The position numbers and the translations under genes were made by a program. Under the pieces are notes generated by a model. It was not told where the DNA came from, did no database searches, and saw only the letters and a program-made list of their open reading frames with translations. Shown here one piece after another: positions 12,759 to 27,400 of a stretch of 64,000 nucleotides of DNA. Origin of the DNA: Diadema setosum (Eukaryota; Echinodermata; Echinoidea; Diadematoida; Diadematidae); the NCBI RefSeq assembly GCF_964275005.1, contig NC_092685.1:13191571-13255570 (forward strand), in the 5' to 3' direction. Positions within the stretch are counted from its first letter, which is position 1; every line of letters begins with the position of its first letter.

Positions 12759-15700
12759 TTAAAATGTTGCGTAAGTTGTATTGGGCTTCCTCGGTTTCTT
12801 CCACGCACTCACGAAGATGGCGATCACGACGATGCTTACGAGGACGCCCGAAACGGCTCCGACGATGATTAGGGTCTGACTGGTGAAGCCACTCTTGTCG
12901 GACAGAGGAATGTGGCCAGCGGTCTCCTGATGTGACGGCATCTCTTGGTCGCTCCCCGCAATGTGGGCCTGACTGTTCGTATTGGTGTAGATGTATGGGA
13001 AATCCTGGCACATGCGAAGAGAATACATCAAAAGGACGATAACCAGTGTGCCGTTACATTTACTCGTGACGTTAATTAGTATAGCATCATTTTCATTGCA
13101 ACAGATTGACAAATTGCCCTACATCGACGTAAATAAGCACTGAATTGATCAGTGTTTTAGTAGTAGCCATGATAAAAAATCATGGGCGTACATACTCGAG
13201 CAAGATTCGAACCTACGACCTCCTGATCACCGGACAGGCGTCATCTCCAATAGACCACCGAGCTTTCGCCCGACAGCAAGTGTTAGTTCTAATCCTTATA
13301 GCATGCAACTATAAGGAATTATAGCATTAAGGAACTATAAAGAATTATAGCAATTATAGAATTTCATTAATTTGAATATCATTTTCGTCATAAGTTACAT
13401 ATAGGGCTGCACTGGTATTTCATACAGATAATCAATGGCAACGACGTTTTAGCCCTAATATGACATTAATACCATCTATTATTGCAGTCAGGGTACAGTG
13501 ACTCTAGAATAAGTAATAGAAGCTGGAAATGTGCGTATAACCATCAGAAACTGGACCACAAACAGCTTTAACAAAATGTCACATTTCACTTTTGTCAGTC
13601 TAGGAACAATCACGAGAGGAAAAAAAAAGAAGAGAACTAACTGCTTGGTACAAGAGTCGTGCGATCAAATCTCATGAATTATGACAATCATTAGCTGTGG
13701 TATCAAGTACTGTTCAGAGCTCTTCACGTCATTTTGATTTTCACCTTGACGAAACAGCATAAATTGTAAGAGAACTTTAAAAATATAAGAGAATAGATCT
13801 CACTCAAGATTCAGAATTTGTGTAATCCTCTGGATGTTTGCCTTTTCACAGTTGTTCGTTGTGATTGCAATGATTGCATAATTAAGAACGGGGAAGATGT
13901 GGGAGGGGATATCCCCTGTCACATGACGAAGGATCTTTTGCATTTCCCTGATTGAAATTCAAGTTCTGGTGCATACTTTGGGTGGATCATTGGGGAAAAT
14001 TAATTGTCAGTCAAAGAAGTGAAAAAGATAGAAATGTATAGAAAATAATAAATAGGCATGGACGATATGGTGTTGAATTATTTCAAGGAATTAAATCAAA
14101 TGCAATACATGCTGACATGTAGGCCTACTGCATGTTGACATGTAGTCATTAATAAAGTACCCTGTATGATCATCACATAATAATGTGACCAAAATAATAG
14201 CTAAATATGTCTCATACATTTATCAATGATTTTTATAATTTTCTTCAGATAACCTGGATATTCCCACAAAAACAAAACAAAACAAAATTTCCAAACCAAG
14301 AGTCAGTCGATGACATCATCTGTCAATCACTGGTAAAGCACAAATATATTTAACAAAAGACATTTTTTTGAATGCACCTTCCCAAGACTGAGCATATTAA
14401 ACTTGCATGTTTTCCTGCGATGTCGTCTGTAAACTCTATCAGGAAAACATGTATTTTCATTTTTTGGTACTTTTTGGGATGGTGCATTCTCATGCTTGTG
14501 CATACATGCGGCTGATCGGATTTTGTCAAAAAATACCTCAGATGGGCACTGTAGTTCTTCTCCGGGTACCCATTCCAGTCGCTTGGACCCAACTGGTTCA
14601 AACTGTCACAGAAATTGTGAAGGATCGCGTCAATATGAAATACGAAATAAAGAATATGAGACAAATGTATATATTTCAAAACGATTCATATGTATTTGGA
14701 CGAAAGAAAAATGAGCCCTAAAAAGAAACATGTGCTATATCAACAAAGTAATCTAGAAGTTCACTGTTTTCTAGACAGCATAAAGAAAACAAGATTATGA
14801 AACGAGACAATAGGAACACTTGAGATAATCACCTTATTTTGAGAAAAGAATGCTTTGCCTCGGCTGGATTAGATTTGATATTCACGTCACGGTTGTAAAG
14901 ACATTGAAAGTTCGTGGACATAATGACTTTATTGCTATTTAACAAGGCGCGTGTGAAATAACACGGCGATAATAATTATGTTCATTTAAAATCAAATGAA
15001 TGAAAAGAAAAATGCAAAAACACAATACCTGTTTCCATGGAGATCGCAATATTATATTAATTGTTGTACCAAATATTACGCTATATACATCATGCTGAAT
15101 GTGGTACTTTCTTACCAGAGAATTCCAATTGGCCACGGCTTGAGCTGTCTGCCCTTTCTGACTGAAGTGAAAACAATCGGGAGCGAAGTACGAAGCATCC
15201 GGCTTTCCGTCCTGAATGGCGATATTACGTTAAAAAAATAAATGAATGAATAATCATTGACCGTTTCACTGCGCCACTGTCATTGACAACCTCCCTACAT
15301 TATACAATGTCATTAGAGTTCTGTGCTGTTGGTCCTCAAAAGGGTGCATGATCGTATGAATATTCATGAGTTATCATTCATCCTACAGGCATAAGGATTT
15401 AATTTCTCATTCAAAGAATTGCTCTTCGGTTTCAGGAATTATTAATGACCATCGATTGATGATGTTTTCTTAAATTGACAGCGAAGTGTCCCTTGCTTGC
15501 AGGAGGGATAATTGTTTGTCAACCCCCCCCCCCCAAAAAAAAAAAACCAAACAAACAAACAAACAAACAAACAAAAACAAAACACGATGCCTTTATCAAC
15601 AGTGCGTTTCTAAATCATTACACTCAGAAGTCATGGAGAACTCATTCATATTGTGAAATGTCTGCCATCTTCGAGTAATTTTAAAATCCTAAATTATTTT

Positions 15701-18601
15701 TCCCTTGGTTTTTCCGTGGTTGTCCAGCCTATGGAAGAAATAACCAATACATTAATGATAACTCCATTGTATTACTGGAGAGAGCACTCACATAGGTACA
15801 TCTACCTCCTAAAGACAAGGAATGTTCGTGCTTCCACATCGACCTAAAGCTGCAAAGTCACCAATACCTTGTTATCAAAGTTTGTTTTGTTTTGTTTCTA
15901 ACTACACCGACAGCGTACATCGTATTTTCAGGACCGTGGTTTATCATACTCATAACTTTATGCGTCGATATGAAAGAAACCTCAGTCGTGAACAAAAAAA
16001 AAAAACAAAAAAAACAAAACACACAGACAAACAAACAAACAAACAAACAAAAAAGACACCAATTTCCACATAATGCCGCAAATTTTTCCCGTTTTAATAT
16101 AAGAAAAATGGGAATGTTCACGAAGTGTCCTTACCGGCTTTCGAGGCAGCGTTGTTTCGTGGAAGAAAGGCTGGTACGCCACTGTGAAGTCTTCTTTGTT
16201 ATCGAAATATCCGCTCTCTATGAATTCCTTAACCATTTTCTATGCAAGAAAAAACAACATCTTGGCATCAATCACGCTGTGAAATAAGCATTGTTCAATA
16301 GATATCTTCCCAGAAATACATGTAAATCTTCTAGAGACTTCCCTCACTTAAAGAAAAAAATAACATTGATGATAAAGTTTTCAAGAAGGATGTGTGAGGT
16401 GAAGAGTTGAGTTGAGTTTATTTTATTTCACCACGGGTCACTCACTTCAGCCAATGGCTGTTCTTCTGTGAGTCCGTGTAGTTTAAAAACCATACAATTA
16501 CAGTACATTTTATACATAGTATAAGAAAAGAAAAAAATAAACAAACAAACACACAAAGCAAAATATAAGAAATCATGCATATTACAAAAAGAAAATAGGA
16601 ATTAAGATACTGAAAAAAAAAGATTGACATACAAAATTACAGTTCAATGCAAACAATTACAATATAATTTTACCTAATTTTTAGATATAGAAAGCTCCTT
16701 TTCCATAAAGAAACAGCCCAACAACTAAGTGCCTTCCTCAAATTTCGCAAGCTATCGTTCTCTTACCCGACCGCCACTCTTATACTAATATCCAAATCTA
16801 CCTTTCCAGTTGTCTATAACCTTACTTGATACTCCTTGGTTCTTTGGTACACTTCCTCATCTCCACCGTCTTGAGATAAACATTTGCAAACTATCCTGAG
16901 GAAAAGAAGAACAAGCATAGAAAGGAGTAGAATGACAAAATTTCACATCTTAATACAGAGACAACTGATTATGCTAATATTACAAACAGGGGATATCATT
17001 GTCATTGGTATCACTGCCGATTCTTCAAGTAGTCGACATGTTTGGAAATTTGGATTCCCTTCAAAACTTATTCCACCTTCCCCTCCTCCCCCCACCCCCA
17101 TCCCTCTCTCTTTCTCTCCTATCATGTACTGTGTATGATTATGAAAATCGTCAGTACAAAGCATTTTATGATAACTGAACTCCACAGATTATCATATTCA
17201 ATCATGTTAACTGAAATTTGAATCTGTCTTCTCCGGAATAAGGTAAGCATCGCACAGGGGTGCATCCAGAAATTCCGTTTTAAAAAAAGGGGGGGCGCAA
17301 TGTAGTTTATATACCACTTCCGGGTTTAATCTGCTGACAAGGAAAAAAAAGAAAAAAAAAAGAATAAAACCAAAAGCCTTACGCGCAGTACATTCAGACA
17401 TTACGCCCCCTTTCATTTTTCTTTTTTTCTTTTTTTTTAAATCTAAGAAGAAAGAAAACAAATAAAAGGGGCTGTTATTGCAGCCTTGATAGTTAGCACA
17501 CATTTTTGGCATTTAGTAGGTCAATTGATCCACAATTCTTGCACAGCAGTGTCAAAGTCGACAAGAATTATGATAAAAGATGAACACAAAACTTACCGAT
17601 GAACGAGGTTACATGTCAGACTTCCTCCAAGCTCTGGTAGAACATATGCATTCATTACGCCAACCAAGTTGACAAACGTCCGTGGAACCTGCGATATGAT
17701 ATTGTACTCCGCCTTATTGACTACGTTGTATCATTATTATTTCATAATTGAATCTGAAACAGCACATAATTTATTACGAATACTCGAATGAATTAATGAA
17801 AGTCTATAAAGTGAAAATTATAAGGTTATGGAAATCCATGGCTTTCCAACAGAACTGCGATAATTTTATTTCATCATTGTTTCCAACGATACAAATATGC
17901 AGATATACTTAGGTGATGATGTCACCCTTCTTCAAAACTCTCCCACGGTTTTGTACATTAATAAAAAATTTATTGGTCGATAATCACCAAATTATTTATT
18001 ACTCAATGTTTCACCTCTTTTATCTCCTCAAAATCATATTGTACCCTGCCTTTTTTTATTACTTATTTGTTGACATCTCTTTCCTTTTATTTGCGTAGTG
18101 TGTATGTGCTACTAACTACATGTTGAGATGGAGAAAAATAAACTTGACTTGGACTGAACTAAAAATGATTCAGGAAGTGAAATTCCCTTCTTCTTAGATT
18201 TTGCCTTGCTTAGCATTCCACCTAACAACTGATGCCAAAGATACAAGTTTCTTTCTTGTTTTCTTCTTTCAGTTGTCATAAAACAGAAAGAATTTTTGTT
18301 TTCTTTAGAACACTTGTGAGGCGAATATTTTGTCCACATCTCTTTTTCTTTTCATATTTTTTTCTTTGCATATCTTATGTGGTAAACGCGTAAACGTGTG
18401 AATCCCTAAAACCTTCTTTTATGTGTCATGTTGCGTTTGTTATAGCCATTCTACTCATTTGGTTATACGCCACAATCAAAGCTAGCGTGAATGTGGAGTA
18501 TAACATTGCACTTTAAGGCAATTGAGGAAGAGGAAGTTAAAAAAAAAGAAAAAAACTAATTCATGTTTATTATACTCATGTTTACCTCGTTATACTGTGA
18601 G

Positions 18602-18638
<37 letters not shown>

Positions 18639-20727
18639 TACTTGTCACAGACTTCATTCCGTAACGCCATTACTATCTGATTTGGTTGATTTGATTTTAT
18701 TCCTTGTTTTGCAGAGAAGACTAAAACATGTCAATACATATAACTCCACATTGCAAATGACATTGCACTATACATGTTTGTGTCATCCTCTTTTGTAGCG
18801 TTTCTGTTTAGTGATTACGTCTATATTCCTTTTTTTTCTTGGTATCTAGTTTCTGCTATGTTGTATTTCATTTTGTTACGCTTGTTGTTGTTGTTGGTTT
18901 TTTTTTTGGTTCTTATTATTAATTTGCTTTGATTGATTTGTTAACTGTTGTGTTGTTTTTATTGTTGCTGTAACACTGTATTCACGGCCTCTCTTAAAAA
19001 CAGCCTCACCTAGCTGATCGAGGGCATTTTATCTCGTGATTAAATAAAATAAAACAAACAAACAAACAAACTTCTAAAATGATCAACTACAACACTTCTG
19101 TAACACGAAGCAAGAACAATGAAACTGGCAATAAGGAATCACACGCAGGAGGGATCCTAGTAAAAAGTACACAGTAGCCTAAATCTGGGATATCCAATGT
19201 ACTACAAAAAGAAATCAGAAAACAAAAACAAAAAGAAATCAATACTTTAATACCTACTTGAAAAAGAGAAATGAGTATGGCAATGCTGACATGATATCTT
19301 GAGTATTTACATAGTACGCATATCATTAGATGGAGTATGTAACTATATACTTTCGGTCATGACGTGTATGTAGGTGATTATAACTCTATAATTGATGCTA
19401 TCATTTCCTAGGTTTACTTCCTTGACTGCACTGACTCTCCTTTTCTTGTCACATGCATATTAGCCGAGAAAAGTAAATGGGGGAATTCAGTGCTCAGTGT
19501 AATGTGATGTTAGTAGCAGGTGACGTGCATCCGCGTTCACGAAACAGTTGGCTCCTGTCCTTGGTAAATACAAAACTAAGATGTTATTTTCACTGAATAA
19601 TTCAAGATACGGAATATGATATAGTTCTACGTCACGATGTATGTTTATAAATGTCACACAAGGTGAAGATCTGTTTTTTGTTTTGTTTTGTTTTTATGAT
19701 TATTTCTCCGTTCACATTGGGGATTTCCGTTTTCATGCTTTCTGTTCCGCGTTGGATTATGTTTTATGACCATACCTCATCATGGAACATTTGCAGTGCC
19801 TCCTGGATGAAACCCAGAAAAGCGGCGGGTTTCGAGTTCTCCCTGTTGCAACCACTACAGAGATCGTTGCCTCCGATGAAGAGGGTGATGAACTTCCAGT
19901 CATTCTCCATATCGACGCGGGAATCGGCCTTGAGGTCGTCGATCAGGCGGCGAGCTTGCTTTGGCATGTCACTGATGTTTTATCGACATAATATATATAA
20001 ATGAAAGAATACAGATACCGCTGTAGAGAAATAAGGGACGCGGCTTACATGGCTGCTACAGAATGAAAACCTCCTTGATAAAGAAGATTACAGTTATAAA
20101 AGTTGCTCCTACAACGTGTTCGATCAGTATACCACTTGGCAATTTTCCTGTCTATATCAGATGACTTGTTGGGATTCCCTTTGCAACTAACCGTGAAAGT
20201 TTGTCTGAGTCCTCAAAGCATCCTGAAACTAACTTAAAAAAGAGAATATATTACGATAAATCTGCTGAAATATGATATGAGTTGGTATGATGTGATATAA
20301 ATAACATTAAGATAGACCGATGGAAACAGATTTGATGTATAGAATAAGATATACTGTATAACATGTATAAATCATGTCGAGGTTGACAAAAATTACATTC
20401 GGACGGTGAGCCTTAACTGCGAGGATAAGCTCTATGGGGCGCCAAGTGTCACACGGTCGATTTCGTCACGAAATGACAATTTCGTCAAAAAAGAGACTAT
20501 GCGACGCTTGGCGCCTCATGCTTAACTACGAGCTTGTCCTCGAAGTTAAGGATCACCGTCTGAATGTAATTATAGTAAGAAATGTAACTCACTCTGCTGT
20601 TGCTCCGACCACAGCATGATTGAAATTCTTGACTTTTGGCTGTGTGAAGACCACACCCGATCCGGTGGAGAAGCCAAATATATCGGGATTGTACTGTCTT
20701 AAGATATCTGCCGGTCGGAGACAAATG

Positions 20728-20770
<43 letters not shown>

Positions 20771-20796
20771 TAATAATAATAATAATAATAATAATG

Positions 20797-20889
<93 letters not shown>

Positions 20890-23800
20890 GTAATGATAAT
20901 AATAATGATAATAATAATAATAATAACAATAATAACAATAATAATAATAATAATGATAACAATAATAATAATAATGATAATAATCACATTAGAAGAAAGC
21001 CAAGGTTTTCTTGACCAGTAAAAAAAATGGCTCGACAAGGTATCCATAATTATATTGGCTGTGACTGTCCAACGCCTATACTAGATTTACACTGTAGGCC
21101 TATAATAATATGATACTGAAACGCATTCTCTCTTTTCTCTTTCATTTTCTATTATTTTTTTCTCTTTTTGCATGTTTTCACTTATTCACTGACAGTCCCT
21201 AAATTTCGCTTTCCCCGTCGTCGTCATTGACATCACGCAACTATTTAAAATGAGTTCTCCTATACATTTTTAATTCTTACTTCCACGAGGTAAATCACAT
21301 GTTTACCAGTATACAAGAAAAATGCTGCCTGTAAGGTATTAGTATAATCATCACGTCTCATCAAATTGCACCTTGCATTAAGTAATTATCTAGTGTATCA
21401 TGCTGAATAAGCATCACGTAATGTATATATTATTTTGAATTTGTTTGAAAAATGCAAAATGAAATAAAATAAACAAACCATCGTCTTTGCTTGTATCAAT
21501 ATCACGTAACTGTATTGTTCATCGGATTTACCCTTTTACGTAGATCCATACAAAATCGTTTATCAAGGTCATTATATCATAGATCATATTGATCCACACA
21601 TAAGGTAAACGTCACAAATTAATGAGGTGCTCACATAGAGGCCTACATTTGTGATTATGCACGTGTATCATGATAAGCTGCGATAAGTTAGCGAAAACAC
21701 GTGCACCACCATGCGTTCAAACCTTATGCCACACACTGTCAGACAACAATCACTTGAAAAGGTATTTTCCTCTCTCTCCCTCTCTCTCCTCGGCGCGAGT
21801 AAAGTAAGAGACGTGAGTATACGTCTCTTTTGATATTGGTAGCCACATATAGTAACAGTAACAGAAATAAAACCCATGATGCACTTTGGTCGGCATACTT
21901 TCCAATCTCCTAATTCTAAAGCCGGTTCCCTCATATAATGCCTTTCGATACTACACCAGACCATGAAATCAATTAAAAGGCATTATTTACCATTTGCAGA
22001 TGAAACAAAAACCCAGTTTTAGCACTTCAAAATAGTTCTAAAAATAATGTGAGCTAGGGACAGAAACAACCAATGTTAAAATTTCAATCAGTATATTGAA
22101 TGTTAAGTATTGTTGAATATACAAAATCCAAACAATGGTTGTAATAGAAATGTTTCTACAATAAACTGCCTACAGTCATGGTTTAGTGAGAAAAACAATG
22201 ATATCTCCTTATATTTTAGGCTTTATTGTGAAATCTTTTAATGGTAGTATGTTTTGTGATACGACTGACCTACACATATGATGCATCAAATGTGACATCT
22301 TGAACATTTGTTTTTAAAATCACTGCTCCCAATGGCAAACTATACCATTAAGGTGTCAAATACACGTAATTTTGTTGAGCATTAGAAGAGGATTAAGTCA
22401 GGAAAACAAGGAGAGAGGGAGGAGGAAAGAGAGAGGTTGGGAAGGATGGAGCTACATTAAACTCACTTGCCACGGTTCCCACAGAGTTGATGTCACCATT
22501 TCCTCCAATGCTGGTGGAAAATATAAACACAAAGTGTTCTATATCATGCATCAACGTCAGCGTAAATCTGTCTACGGAATGTCAACTCAGTCAAAAAAAA
22601 AAAAAAAAATCCAAAATATTTCTTACAACCCCAAAGACTATTAACTAGACTGCAGAAATTGACAGAAATATCAGAATTCAAATGTATTTCTTCCTTAATT
22701 TTTGCGAGATGTGCTAATATTTTATGGGAAACATGGATCTGTTGCTATGCAACATTACCTCTATAAGACTAGCTAATCATCACATGACAGCGAAGTTGCT
22801 CTCACAGAATATTTTTCAACTCATTAGCACTGTCCAATAGGGATTGAATGTTACTGTGTGTGCGTAGTGTCAGAGTGTTGGTACACCTGTTGGCCCTTTT
22901 ATCCAAAATGGGTTCCATGGCATTGGCTCCTGCGACAATAATTATGCTTCCATGAATTATCTACACGCTAAGCCAAACATGATTATATTCTACCCTCAAA
23001 CACAACCCTAACCCTAAGTCCTTGGAGAAAATAAGAACCGAGCAATTGCCGCAGGAGCAATTAATGTCGTGTCACCCCAAAATGAGGTTCAGTGTAAACG
23101 TGTATAGGAACTCGCGATGGATCTTGTCGCCCCAAGAAATGAAAATAGTTGTATTGTGAAATGACCCTGAAGTTGAAACCACCAGTAATGACGTTCTCTT
23201 TAGACATTTTCCCCCTCGGTTCATTATACATTTGGCACACTTTGGTATTCAGTTGGATATCTGTTGAAACATGATCACAGGGCCGTTATACTTTCTTTCA
23301 ATTTCCATAAAATAATGGAATATACAGGACTATTTCTTTGATTTGGAAGCACGTACCTTGCTGAAACCCCCCAGTAGTTAAGCATGACAGGTAGAAAGAT
23401 GGGCGCCTCGGCTGCATATGCCGTCTGCAAATAATTCAGTGGGAAAATAATGCCAGCCTCTTATCTTGAATGTACGCTTAAGATAAGAGTTGAGATGCAA
23501 TTAATTGTTTATAAAAAGAAATGATCTATTGACCCGGACACTCGTTTCAACGTATGACACATAAATCTAGATGTAACAACAGCCAGGAAGGTGTCCCTGC
23601 AACAGCCTATACGAATATAGCATACGAAACTGTACTTCGGCAAAAATGTGACCCAAATGAATTATATCAATAGATTCTGCTATAGAACGTCGCCACGAAC
23701 TTGTTGCTATTACTTTACCGTTCTGAATGCATAACCGTGGGCATTAACGTTGTCACTGTCAATTAATTCAACGTCAATAGCGTAATTTTAACTTTTTGTA

Positions 23801-24406
23801 CTTATCTTTACAACCAAGTTACTGATATTACAATAGCTATTTATGATGATTTTTTTTGTATAGGCCTAATCATCACCATAATTATCATAATTATAAATCT
23901 GATCAGTCACTTTGCCGCATATATTGATCATACATTATCACTATAAAACATCAGTGATATCAATGTTTTCTAAACATGGTCAAACTCATCACAATTATCA
24001 CCATAATTATTATCGTCATAAACATCACTGCTGTATATCTACCGATAGAGAATCACCGATCGCTGCTACCACGTCAATGTCCCCTGGACGTAGCCGATGA
24101 ACTGTGTAGCAGAGAAAGTCAAATCGGGGAGATTATGAGACCCACATCAATTTTAGATACAGCGTGGTGGGGGAGGAGAGGGTGGAAGGGGAAGAAGGGA
24201 TGTAAGGAAACCAATAACCGAGGTGAGATCGTGGGTGCTTTCGTTATCACAAATGTTTGTTAATCCGAAAATGAAAAGAAGGTGTGCGCAAACGAACCTT
24301 CGGAAATACGAATCTCATTTCATATTCAGATTAACGAACCCTCGGAGTAACGATCTTTCTTTTTTATCAATTTCAGATTAAGAAACCTCATTATTATTAT
24401 TATTAC

Positions 24407-24478
<72 letters not shown>

Positions 24479-27400
24479 TACTATTATTTATAGTGCGCTT
24501 TTCCCACATGGCCCAAAGCGCTTACAATCAATTCAAAGCATGTACGACAGTATGTGTAATTGGATAAAAAAATAATGTTACAGCTACGAACTAGTTGCTA
24601 CTAAAAAGATGTGTTTTCAAGGCTTTTTTGAAAACACTGACTGATGGAGACTGTCTAACGGTAAGTGGTAAATTGTTCCAGTGCTTTGAAGTAGACACAG
24701 TAAATGTCCTATCACCGGCTAAGGTGCGAGTAACAGAGTATGTGAGACGAAGCGGATCATTAGATGACCTCAAATTTCTAGTAGGTGTATATAAAGTCAA
24801 ACAGGCATCTAGATATTTCGGAGCTTGATTGTTGAGGATTTTATAGACAAGCTAAACTAGTTTGAAAATTATCCGTTGCTTCAAAGGAAGCCAGTGCAAC
24901 GACTTCAGAAGTGGCTGAGATGCGTAGTCCCTAGAAACCTGAAACACTAATCGGGCTGCCCAATTTTGAAGTCGCTGTACACGATCCAATTGAGTTGAAG
25001 GAATGGAAGAGAGAAGCCCGTTACAATAATCTTTGGAATAAATCGAACCTTATTTCATTTCATTCATCAGATTAACTGATGGCCTTCGAAATAACGAACT
25101 CTTTTTTCATTTTCGGATTAATGAACCTTTAGAATATCGAAACTTTGGATTGTTTATGACAAACCGAATAACGAACTGTGTGAGCGAGATTGCGACACTG
25201 AGAGAGAATAGCATTTTACTGCAAGTGTTATCATTTTCCAGTTCTTTACACGAACCCCGATGTCTACATAGGTCTACTGGTAACCTGACTGTGCTACAGC
25301 CCATCATCTTGCAGCTTCTTATACGCGACGCGGATCTACAAAACGATTGATTGATTGACTGATTTATCTATTCGTTCATTTATTTATTCATTCGTTCATT
25401 TATATTTATGTATTTATTTATCTACTTATGTATAAATGTATGTAATTAATTAAGTTATTTATTTACTTATTTGTTCATTAATGAATTTATTTATTTATTT
25501 ATTTATCTATTATTTATTTATTTTATTTATTTATTTTATTCATTTGGGGCCCGTGGTGATAGCGGATGAAGCTCGGCACTCTCCGACAAGAGTCCCAGAT
25601 TCAATCTCCGTCCGGTGCGAACATTAATAATCAAAGTGTTTGACCCATAAAGGTGATGTTTGACCTAGGTGAAGGAATATAATAAGTAGGCCTATGTCTC
25701 GTTATGGAAGACTATAGGTAAGATAGCGAAGTCCTCCGAAGGAGCAGCTCCGCCATAGCTCCGAATAAGCCACACTAATACTTTTTGGGTAAATAAGAGC
25801 AAAACATTTATCTTTTATATCAGATTCTAATCTCACATCATATCAGTAATTGCTCATATAATTACCCTTAGTTCAGAAAGCGGCCTGTTTCTTCCATTAT
25901 CATTAAGACACTTGAACTCAGCCTCCTTTGTTACCTCCAATATTAGACGTAGATCATAGATCTAGCTAGTATTTGAAGCTATAACAATCAATATTCAGGA
26001 AACAAGACTTGGCATGAAGGTCGTATATAATAGTTGTCGTGCTGTGTTTATTTATTAGATTAGGCCGGTTAAAGCAGGGAGGTGGGTTAAAGGTAGCGCG
26101 TGTGATAATTTTATCTATACAAATCCCTGGCTGTACGGTTGTCGCTATAGCAGCGTCACCGGTGCGATATCGCAATATGCGCAGATCACACACATTATTG
26201 ACACTGAGCGGAGCAGTGCGTCCAGGAATATCATAGCTTTGCCTTCGATTTCGAAAGAATACTATGTGAACTTAATTATCTTCTTCATATCGAATAGAAC
26301 AGGCATCATTTTTTTTTTTTTGGGGGGGGGGGATCATCATGGCAATATCATACACATTCTAACAAACTTGTTTCTGCCTTTGAGAGAAACAAAGGAAATG
26401 TAAACGGGCTGAACTAAACAAGGTTAGTTCATTCATATTGTTTAATCAAGGCCTTGTTTGGTCTTTGTCTCAATATCTCTGCATGTAGGCGTACATTATA
26501 TTAAATACTAGTATAATATCATACATCCGATGCTCTCTGTAGTTGCGAAATCCTTTAATCAAAGAAACATTTTTTCTTGCCTAAAAAAAAGGATACAAAA
26601 AAAAACCAAAACAAAATAAAAACAAAAACAAAAACCAAGTAAAAGACTTGACCATCGCTAGCGACAGCTGGGCCTTTGTATTAATTGACCATATCTATGA
26701 AATTCACTAATGAGATCAACATAATAATTCAATATTCACGTATCTTGATAAAATGTCCTAATTAAAGATGAGAGCGCGTATACATCCGCTTTATGTGAGT
26801 GTATCTGTGAGTGTGTTAGTGTTTATGACTGTGTGTGTAAAATGGTCTGAATTCCTGAAAACGTTTCTTTCTGCGGTTGAAGAATCATGAACTGGCAATC
26901 TGCAGCTATAATGTATTGTGATAATGATGCTACAGATCTACCCAAGGGAAATATTTCGAAACTCTATTTAAGTTTGTAAAGAGCAATTCGCGTGAGACAC
27001 CCTCAGTCAGAGTCGTTTGCAGAGTGGGCTTTGAGATATATAGGTGGCTTTTAAAGATTTCTTAATTCAGTTCAATTCATATACTGTAACATAAAGTTAG
27101 ATGAAATAAGAGAGCTCACAGATATAATGTTGTTTCGACAACGCTTTACAAACAGTGCTAATTCTGCTTGAACAGATTTTCCTGTGTATTTGGCAATATC
27201 ATGTTTTCATGCGAAAGTGGAAATAGTCCACAAAGAGCGATGTTTGCTGGTATACGTCTCAAATACTCATCAACGAAAGAAGCTTCAGCTTTGAAGTTTT
27301 GATAAGCTAAGAAAGACGAATAGATACCAGGCAATGCGTATGACAGGACATTTATCAAAGTGGGCATGTAAACAAAACTACAGTAGTATCTACAGGAGAA

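Noticed and set aside
13201..13274. A functional tRNA gene on the minus strand
   Set aside because: Only box-like segments remain, the stem pairing is poor, and the sequence runs on into a SINE body shared with other loci.
20589..21047. Long open frames of poly-Ile/poly-Leu on both strands
   Set aside because: Produced by the (TAA)n microsatellite; only the minus-strand end 20707-20593 is a real exon.
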